Shown: one piece after another, positions 1-4,574 of the stretch
How positions within the stretch are numbered: the stretch's first letter is position 1
How the letters are laid out: each line of letters begins with the position of its first letter
From: Parachlamydiaceae bacterium
Lineage (GTDB): Bacteria; Chlamydiota; Chlamydiia; Chlamydiales; Parachlamydiaceae
Length of the DNA: 7,314 bases
Direction of reading: 5' to 3'
Assembly: GCA_013817115.1 (NCBI GenBank)
Contig: JACDDG010000104.1
Location: 1 to 7,314, forward strand
Made by a program: the position numbers and the translations under genes
The notes under the pieces: generated by a model
The model's database searches: none
Seen by the model: the letters and a program-made list of their open reading frames with translations, nothing else
Told to the model about the DNA's origin: nothing

Positions 1-75
1 GTTAATAGCCCCGGGTGCAGCGATAGCGGAACCCGGTTTGGATCATGACAAAAAGTGCGCCCCGGTAGGGGCGCC
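1..75 (-). repeat. Double-hairpin GC-rich palindromic repeat, probably cut by the window edge
   Basis: Two hairpins lie close together. The first has a perfect 6-bp stem CCGGGT (11-16) with ACCCGG (31-36) around a 14-nt loop. The second has a perfect 7-bp stem GCGCCCC (57-63) with GGGGCGC (68-74) around a GGTA tetraloop. Read on the minus strand, the order is a GGCGCCCC hairpin, a spacer, a CCGGGT...ACCCGG hairpin, then GGGCTATTAAC. This resembles, from memory, an abundant intergenic palindromic repeat of Planctomycetes and Verrucomicrobia. The family match and the minus orientation are inferences. The element may continue beyond position 1, and its right-hand limit is unclear. No coding potential is apparent. 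Confidence 0.5.
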
Positions 76-184
76 AGAAAGCCATCTAAGTGCGTAGCCA
101 CAATTGTTAGCCATTGATGCGAGTTAGGCTGGGCCGCTGCTATAAGCCACAAAAAGAATTTCGGGGTATGTTTTTAAAAGCATG

Positions 185-313
185 ATTCCAATGCAGTGCA
201 TCGTAGGCGCCAATTAATTCAAGCAAAGATAGGATGTTAGCAACCTGAAACTTAGCAAAAATCTAAACCGTGGCTTTGACTTATATGGAGGCTACGATGC
301 ACGGCATTGGAAT
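185..313. repeat. 129-nt inverted repeat with 22-nt arms
   Basis: The arm at 185-206 (ATTCCAATGC...ATCGTAG) is the reverse complement of 292-313 with a single mismatch (A195 opposite G303). The spacer is 85 nt and AT-rich. Each arm is itself nearly dyad-symmetric: 191-201 reads ATGCA-G-TGCAT. The sequence is unlike elements A and B and lacks their TATACT ends. It could be a fold-back element, a remnant of two oppositely oriented repeat copies, or an RNA stem belonging to a transcript that enters from the left. No function can be assigned. Confidence 0.7.
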
Positions 314-526
314 GACCGTGCTACAATTGCTGCTTCGCAGCTTGTAATCATAACATTCTTGTCAAAAAAAATTATGGGTAAAACTATCGACGCGTCTCTG
401 CGTTAAACTCTGTTATAAAAATTTCTGAACTTTGCCATGGTTTTGCATTGAATTTTGAATTCAAGGACGGTAAACTTAGGTATAAGGTGAAAACTCCAAA
501 AGTTGAATAAATAAGAGAGGTATCCT
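314..526 (+). promoter_or_regulatory. Upstream region of dnaX (promoter not pinned down)
   Basis: This region is gene-free and AT-rich and presumably carries the dnaX promoter. Candidate sigma70-like elements are weak. TTGTCA (359-364) lies 17 nt before AACTAT (382-387). TATAAA (414-419) and TATAAG (481-486) lack a convincing -35 box at normal spacing. A perfect 10-nt palindrome TTGAATTCAA (455-464) lies about 60 nt upstream of the start codon and could be an operator, but such short palindromes occur by chance. A small hairpin GCTGC-TTC-GCAGC (329-341) precedes it. The dnaX Shine-Dalgarno AGAGAGG (514-520) lies 6 nt before the ATG. Together with the repeats at 1-313, this accounts for the gene-free first 526 bases. 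Confidence 0.3.
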
Positions 527-2362
527 ATGGCTGAATATCAAGTACTCGCCCGGCGATATAGACCACAGATTTTTGCTGAAGTCTTCGGCCAAGAAGCTAT
601 CGTCACAACATTAAAAAATGCAATATTGCACCGACGTTTGGCGCATGCGTATCTTTTTTGTGGATCCCGAGGAACCGGAAAGACGACTCTTGCACGTGTT
701 TTTGCAAAAGCATTAAATTGCCAGACTGCACGCCAAGATTTAGAGCCTTGTAATCATTGCGCATCCTGCAAAGAGATTACCAACGGATCCTCCTTAGATG
801 TTCTTGAAATTGACGGAGCCTCCCATCGCGGTATAGATGATATCCGACAAATTAATGATACTGTTGGCTATTCTTCTGCAACCGGTGGCTACAAAATCTA
901 TATCATTGACGAAGTTCACATGTTGACCAAGGAAGCATTTAATGCCTTACTTAAAACCTTGGAAGAACCTCCTGAACGCGTAAAATTCTTCTTTGCTACT
1001 ACAGAACCGCATAAAGTCCCCACAACGATTTTGAGCCGTTGCCAACGCTTCAATTTAAACAGAATTCCCATAGAAAAAATCTTCACAAAGCTTAAATATA
1101 TAACCGATCAACAAAAAGTCGAAATTAGTGAAGAAGCTCTTTATACTATAGCCAAAAGAGCCGAAGGCGGAATGCGCGATGCTGAATCCTTGCTAGATCA
1201 AATTTTAGCCTTCCATGAAGGCAGCGTAACAGCAGATTCAGTAGCAGATGTTCTTGGCATTGTACCGCGGGAGCTTTTTTTCACTTTGGATCAAGCGGTT
1301 AAAGAAACAAATCTAGCAATAGCTTTTGAAATTGCGCATCAAGTATTTTCTCAGGGAAAAGATCTTCTGCATTTCGTAGAGTCTCTGACAGAACATTTTC
1401 GAACAATTTTACTTGTCAAAATTGCTGATCAAAATGCACCATTTTTTACATTATCAGCTTCAGATCTACAGAAGTACACTCAGTCCAGTAAGGTTTATAC
1501 ACAAGAACAATGCCTAACGATATTAGATTTTTTGATTGAATCTCTTAACCAGATTCGCTACATGCCATCGGGACGCATCGCTTTAGAAGCTTTGTTACTA
1601 CGAATTCTGCGCATTCAACAGCGCATTCCTGTAGACTTTTTAGTGCGTCAGCTTCATGAATTAGAGCAATCTATTGGAAAAAATTCGAATAGTTTGTTGC
1701 AGTTGCAGTCTCAACCTGCTACGACTCCACTTCATTCATTACATCAAGCTACAGAGCCTCCTATTGAACAACCACTCCCTACTCCGGAACCTACTCAAAT
1801 CCCTATACCCTCACCTACACCTGTCCCACCACCCTCACCTTCACCTATTCCATCCCCTTCACCGCAAATTCCGCCAACAGAGCCCACACCTCCAATTACT
1901 CCTACTCCTACTCCCGTTCCACCCGCTCCTACACCACCAACTGAACCACCAATTGGTCCACCAATTATTTCAGCTATAAATTATGTTAGCCCAGTTATTG
2001 AAGCTGCGACCATTTCCATAACAATTGATCCCTCACCCTCAATAAGAGATTTAGGGATCAAAAAAAAGCGGGAGCTTTCAGTTGTATCAAAATCTGAAGT
2101 ATCTGAGGTAAAGGAAACTGCAGTTTTAAAAATAGAAACTGCAGGATTTGTCGTAGAGATGATCGCAAATGAAAAGGTGACATCACAGCATTACTCACCA
2201 GTATCAGCATCAGGATCAGCTCCGATTGAACTTGGTTCACGGCCAACACCTGAGGCTGTGATTTTAGCAGCAAAAAAACAAAGTCGATACGATACAATTT
2301 TACATTTCGCTGCAATTGAGCTCGAGGGCTCTTTGCAGAAAACAGCAATTAAAGGATATTAA
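527..2362 (+). CDS. dnaX: DNA polymerase III subunit tau/gamma (clamp loader ATPase)
   Basis: DnaX is the AAA+ motor of the clamp loader that opens and loads the sliding clamp, and tau also tethers the polymerase at the fork. Visible in the 611-aa protein are the N-terminal YRP...F..VFGQE box, Walker A GSRGTGKTT (residues 46-54), a four-cysteine zinc module (C65, C75, C78, C81), Walker B IIDEVHML (126-133), the sensor/arginine-finger region with SRC (170-172), and sensor 2 GGMRDAES (214-221). The collar domain follows to about residue 370. A strongly Pro/Thr/Ser-rich linker spans about 411-481, followed by a C-terminal segment ending in a conserved-looking YDTILHFAAIELEG stretch. Length is close to E. 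coli tau (643 aa). The start is supported by AGAGAGG 6 nt upstream. A Lys AAA-AAA-AAG run at codons 512-514 could allow frameshifting to a gamma-like form. ybaB follows after one base. Confidence 0.97.
   Translation: MAEYQVLARRYRPQIFAEVFGQEAIVTTLKNAILHRRLAHAYLFCGSRGTGKTTLARVFAKALNCQTARQDLEPCNHCASCKEITNGSSLDVLEIDGASHRGIDDIRQINDTVGYSSATGGYKIYIIDEVHMLTKEAFNALLKTLEEPPERVKFFFATTEPHKVPTTILSRCQRFNLNRIPIEKIFTKLKYITDQQKVEISEEALYTIAKRAEGGMRDAESLLDQILAFHEGSVTADSVADVLGIVPRELFFTLDQAVKETNLAIAFEIAHQVFSQGKDLLHFVESLTEHFRTILLVKIADQNAPFFTLSASDLQKYTQSSKVYTQEQCLTILDFLIESLNQIRYMPSGRIALEALLLRILRIQQRIPVDFLVRQLHELEQSIGKNSNSLLQLQSQPATTPLHSLHQATEPPIEQPLPTPEPTQIPIPSPTPVPPPSPSPIPSPSPQIPPTEPTPPITPTPTPVPPAPTPPTEPPIGPPIISAINYVSPVIEAATISITIDPSPSIRDLGIKKKRELSVVSKSEVSEVKETAVLKIETAGFVVEMIANEKVTSQHYSPVSASGSAPIELGSRPTPEAVILAAKKQSRYDTILHFAAIELEGSLQKTAIKGY
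2053..2097 (+). promoter_or_regulatory. Possible programmed frameshift / slippage site in dnaX
   Basis: Eight A residues then G (2060-2068) are read in frame as AAA AAA AAG (codons 512-514). The last seven bases (2062-2068) form A-AAA-AAG in the X-XXY-YYZ register used by the E. coli dnaX -1 frameshift. An SD-like AGGGA (2053-2057) ends 4 nt before the heptamer, closer than the roughly 10 nt seen in E. coli. Shifting to -1 reads nine new codons and stops at TGA (2095-2097), giving about 522 residues. The opposite frame also stops soon after, at TAA near 2108. The downstream stem is weak (TTCAG 2077-2081 with CTGAA 2094-2098). The signals are visible; actual slippage is inferred. Confidence 0.4.
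2351..2356 (+). promoter_or_regulatory. Ribosome binding site of ybaB, inside the dnaX 3' end
   Basis: AAAGGA lies 7 nt before the ATG at 2364 and overlaps the final codons of dnaX. It decides the ybaB start. An upstream in-frame ATG at 2316 would add 16 residues, lies well inside dnaX, and would give an N-terminus unlike the family. The one-base gap between the dnaX stop and the ybaB start suggests translational coupling. Confidence 0.75.
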
Positions 2363-2363
2363 A

Positions 2364-2675
2364 ATGGGAACAGGATTTGCCAAAAAAAAGAAGCAAGCAC
2401 GACAAATGCAAGATCAGCTTATGGAAATGCAAAGCAAAATGGAAAATGCGGAATCAACAGGGACAGCGGGCAACGGTCTTGTCACAATTACTCTGACATC
2501 TTCCGAAATTAAACATCTTAAAATTAAGCCGGAATGCGTAGATCTGGAAGACATTGAAGGGCTTGAGGATTTAATTAAAGCAGCTTACAAGGACGCAGCG
2601 GTCAAGCTGGAAGCCCAGACCAAACCGCTCATGCCTAAAGAATTTGCACAGGGATTGCCGCCGGGAATGTTTTAA
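2364..2675 (+). CDS. ybaB: YbaB/EbfC family nucleoid-associated DNA-binding protein
   Basis: This is a small (103 aa) protein of the YbaB/EbfC family, whose members are dimeric nucleoid-associated proteins usually encoded beside dnaX and recR. The sequence shows the typical layout: a basic, Lys-rich N-terminus (KKKK at residues 7-10), a Met/Gln-rich amphipathic helix (about 11-30, QARQMQDQLMEMQSKMENAE), the central GNGLVTITLTSSEIKHLKIKPECVD strand region (about 37-61), and an acidic EDIEGLEDLIKAAYKDAAVKLE helix (about 63-84), ending in PPGMF. The start MGTGFAKKKKQ resembles chlamydial homologues as I remember them. It is translated directly after dnaX and probably cotranscribed with it. The lysine run is encoded by another A8G tract (2382-2390), here at the start of the gene, where slippage would abort the product. 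No recR follows; transcription seems to end in the gene-free region beyond. Confidence 0.93.
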   Translation: MGTGFAKKKKQARQMQDQLMEMQSKMENAESTGTAGNGLVTITLTSSEIKHLKIKPECVDLEDIEGLEDLIKAAYKDAAVKLEAQTKPLMPKEFAQGLPPGMF

Positions 2676-2692
2676 CATAAGATGTGCATTAG

Positions 2693-2726
2693 GTCCTGAG
2701 TGTCATCTGGCCGCGGCCCTCAGGAC
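2693..2726 (+). terminator. Hairpin downstream of ybaB, possible terminator
   Basis: A perfect 8-bp stem pairs GTCCTGAG (2693-2700) with CTCAGGAC (2719-2726), starting 18 nt after the ybaB stop. The 18-nt loop contains the self-complementary GGCCGCGGCC (2709-2718), which could form an inner hairpin or mediate dimerisation. Position fits a terminator or a 3'-end stabilising structure. No T-run follows directly (only ATTTTA about 14 nt later), so intrinsic termination is uncertain. Confidence 0.45.
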
Positions 2727-2840
2727 ATGTACTAGAAATCATTTTACGTTCCACCTTATTAGCAGACTATTTTCTCTGCATCAATATCCATAGGACTACT
2801 TTCGTTGCCAGAATAAGCTAATTTTTTTGTCTGATTTCTA

Positions 2841-2866
2841 AATATAATTTCTTAATATAATTTCTT
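2841..2866. repeat. Two perfect tandem copies of a 13-bp AT-rich unit
   Basis: AATATAATTTCTT occurs at 2841-2853 and again immediately at 2854-2866, followed by the first bases of a third copy (AAT). The unit length is not a multiple of three and the region is non-coding, which fits simple replication slippage. No role is evident. Confidence 0.8.
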
Positions 2867-2954
2867 AATTCCTTATCTGTAACCTGTAAAATGATCCAAT
2901 AAATATAATCTTAGACAGATCTTAGTATTGGGATGCATCCTTAACATCTTCCTT

Positions 2955-3118
2955 TATACTCGAGAGCGAGTGATTTTTTGATTTTCCAGTCTGCGAAAAA
3001 TGCCACCCTGTGCGATTTGCGACGATTCAATAGCCTGAGCTATTGATGAGGAGCAAAGCGCGCCGGATGGCATTTTGTAGCCACTGAAAAATCAAAAAAT
3101 CACTCGCTCTCGAGTATA
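2955..3118. mobile_element. Element A: 164-bp MITE-like fold-back element
   Basis: Terminal inverted repeats of 36 bp (2955-2990 and 3083-3118) match except at one position (C2986 opposite A3087). They begin TATACTCGAGAGCGAG and end CTCGCTCTCGAGTATA. Inside, complementarity continues in blocks, for example AAAATGCCA with TGGCATTTT and TTTGC with GCAAA. The apex is an 8-bp perfect stem TCAATAGC (3027-3034) with GCTATTGA (3039-3046) around a CTGA loop, so almost the whole element can fold into one long hairpin. There is no ORF of useful size. The TA dinucleotides at both ends would fit a TA target duplication as in IS630/Tc1-mariner-derived MITEs (inference). It shares termini and size with element B. 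Lying between convergent genes, it could also act as a bidirectional terminator. Confidence 0.65.
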
Positions 3119-3162
3119 TTCATCGAAAAAACGGTGTTATCATTGCCTTTCCATTAGTCACG

Positions 3163-3232
3163 TCATTTCAGGAGAGGGCTGCCCTAAAGTCCCCTCCCGA
3201 AATGATGAGTAATAGAAAGATCCTCGGGAGGG
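3163..3232. repeat. G/C-rich imperfect palindrome with an alternative pairing partner
   Basis: TCATTTC (3163-3169) pairs with GAAATGA (3199-3205), and the stem continues with GGAG (3171-3174) to CTCC (3194-3197) and more pairs after single mismatches, enclosing a loop with AGGGCTGCCCT. The 3' arm CCCTCCCGA (3192-3200) is also the exact 9-nt complement of TCGGGAGGG (3224-3232), so two mutually exclusive folds are possible. It may be a terminator structure, a second short fold-back repeat, or chance. No T-tract immediately follows either fold. Confidence 0.5.
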
Positions 3233-3330
3233 TTAAACGTTAATTCTTTTCTAATAAAGAAATTTTCTGAGGAATTCTAACGCTAAGGCACATTGGAAGG
3301 GCCTTCTTTTCTTTCCCCTTCCTATGCCAT

Positions 3331-3352
3331 CCTCTGCGCCTTTGCGTTAAAA
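3331..3352. repeat. CTCTGCG-CTTTGCGTTAAA dispersed motif
   Basis: The sequence CTCTGCGCCTTTGCGTTAAA lies 18 nt from the end of the minus-strand gene. A related piece, CGTCTCTGCGTTAAACTC, occurs at 393-410 upstream of dnaX. Near-identical CGCAGAG-type intergenic motifs are, from memory, scattered through many unrelated bacterial genomes. Only two partial copies are visible here, so the repeat assignment is tentative. Confidence 0.35.
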
Positions 3353-3369
3353 AGAAAACTTAAAACAGT

Positions 3370-4560
3370 CTAACGACACCCTTGGCATGGATTTAACGGC
3401 TGCTGAATTTGCTGCGCTTGATAAAGCTCAGCTTCAGTCATTTTCCTTGGTGCAAACGGGTCATTAGTTACACGAGGTCCACAATTTAACCTAAGCTGAT
3501 CTTCTTGCTCTATAAGTTGCCGTCTAAAATAATTCACACGCTGTGTAAAATACTGCGCAATTTCTCTCGACGTGGCCAATAACTGTTCAAAAAATAACGT
3601 TTTAGAGGCAACAATTAGCTCTTGTTTTTCCCATGTAATTGCTTGCATGGTTCCCGGCAGCCTTACATTTAAACGCGCTAACCGAACAGCTTCGAATAAT
3701 CTTCCGGATATGCTAAATACATAGTAATCTTCTACCGGAGTCGCAAAAATGATTAGGTGGAAAAATGGTAAAGGGGGGTCACCGACAAATGATCCTGCTA
3801 CAGGATTAATACCAGCATTAGAAAAAATACCTTGAATATTCTGCTTGATCAGGTTAGCATCTAAGCGCTGAGAAAATCCAGTTGGATATATGATCTCCAC
3901 AACGACCCCAATATTAGGAGAAATACTGTAAAGATAATCACTTCCAACCCACTTATCAATTGCAAAACGCACTAAACCGGGAAAGAGATAAGTAGGTTCA
4001 TCAGGAGATCCGAAGTCATCTCGTCTGGGAGTGTTTATAGGCACTAATGAATCGCGACGAAATTGAGCTCCACCAAACGCAGAGCCGGCATTAAAATTTT
4101 CGCCGGGAATATTTCGTGGAAATGCATTTACAGGAACTATAGCATTGGTAGCGGGTTGATTAAAATTACCGGTTGCTGGTTGTGGAAATGAGCTTGAAAA
4201 ATTTGTAATTGATGGAACACTCATTACACCATTAGCATTTACTACTCCTCGAACAGCAGGAGAATTTTCTAAACCAGGAACATTCGTTACTGATGGCGTG
4301 TTAACAGAGGAAAATGTTTGTGCCCCTGCAGATGTAAGAGACGTTGGATCCGATGTTCGTATTATCGGAGCATTGAAACGACTTTCCAATGGACTTATAG
4401 GCAGCCCGGGGCCAGCCGCTGGGCCGGCATTCGGGTCGATAAAATTAGTGATAATTGTCGATCCTTGCACGGATGATGTCGTATAAGGGACACTCGGCTG
4501 AGCCATAATTCCAATTTGAACTAAGGCTAACATTGTTTGAAATAAAACTACTTTGCGCAT
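3370..4560 (-). CDS. Exported protein of unknown function with Ser/Thr/Asn/Pro-rich N-terminal half
   Basis: I do not recognise this 396-aa protein. Residues 1-20 form a Sec-type signal peptide (MRK then a hydrophobic stretch, cleavage likely after IMA before QPS), without a lipobox cysteine. Residues about 21-190 are low-complexity and rich in Ser, Thr, Asn, Pro, Ala and Gly, with a short repeated motif (QPATGN/QPATNA at about 128-140). They are probably disordered. Residues about 191-355 look folded, with alternating hydrophobic strands and a helical end (FFEQLLATSREIAQYFTQRVNYFRRQL). The tail carries the only three cysteines, C360, C392 and C395, the last two in a terminal CQGCR, suggesting disulfide bonding outside the cytoplasm. 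The start is supported by GAAGGGA 5 nt upstream. It is the last gene of the cluster, 14 nt after pfp. An envelope or periplasmic location is likely; the role is unknown. Confidence 0.85.
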   Translation of the reverse strand: MRKVVLFQTMLALVQIGIMAQPSVPYTTSSVQGSTIITNFIDPNAGPAAGPGLPISPLESRFNAPIIRTSDPTSLTSAGAQTFSSVNTPSVTNVPGLENSPAVRGVVNANGVMSVPSITNFSSSFPQPATGNFNQPATNAIVPVNAFPRNIPGENFNAGSAFGGAQFRRDSLVPINTPRRDDFGSPDEPTYLFPGLVRFAIDKWVGSDYLYSISPNIGVVVEIIYPTGFSQRLDANLIKQNIQGIFSNAGINPVAGSFVGDPPLPFFHLIIFATPVEDYYVFSISGRLFEAVRLARLNVRLPGTMQAITWEKQELIVASKTLFFEQLLATSREIAQYFTQRVNYFRRQLIEQEDQLRLNCGPRVTNDPFAPRKMTEAELYQAQQIQQPLNPCQGCR

Positions 4561-4574
4561 AGGATTCCCTTCAT

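Larger units (their letters stand above)
2676..3369. other. Gene-free interval between convergent genes
   Basis: No open reading frame with a believable start, ribosome site and composition was found on either strand in these 694 bases. The interval separates the ends of the dnaX-ybaB unit (+) and the hydrolase-pfp-exported protein cluster (-). It holds, in order, a hairpin after ybaB, AT-rich DNA with a 13-bp tandem repeat, the 164-bp palindromic element A, a G/C-rich foldable segment, and a CTCTGCG-type motif just before the minus-strand gene end. Terminators for both units should lie here, but no textbook hairpin with a long T-tract was seen. Confidence 0.8.

Noticed and set aside
1..360. 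tRNA, rRNA or known riboswitch at the left edge
   Set aside because: No cloverleaf, rRNA-like core or riboswitch motif could be recognised; the hairpins are better described as repeats.
1674..1979. Open frame of 101 codons overlapping the proline-rich part of dnaX
   Set aside because: Its Leu/His-rich translation is the +1 shadow of the Pro/Thr codons of dnaX, with no ribosome site.
2058..2348. Minus-strand open frame of 96 codons opposite the dnaX 3' end
   Set aside because: Antisense to a well-supported gene, no recognisable domain and no ribosome site.
2316..2363. Upstream start for ybaB adding 16 residues
   Set aside because: It overlaps dnaX by 47 nt, and the ATG at 2364 has a good AAAGGA site and gives the expected family N-terminus.
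2382..2390. A8G tract at the start of ybaB as a second programmed slippage site
   Set aside because: It lies at codons 7-9, so shifting would destroy the protein; the run is explained by the conserved lysines. It serves as a caution for the dnaX site.
2955..3118. CRISPR array or phage attachment site
   Set aside because: There are no regularly spaced direct repeats, no cas genes, and no integrase or tRNA nearby; the structure is an inverted, not a direct, repeat.
4298..4486. Small plus-strand frame inside the exported-protein gene
   Set aside because: Shadow of a Ser/Thr/Pro-rich coding region with no ribosome site or conserved features.
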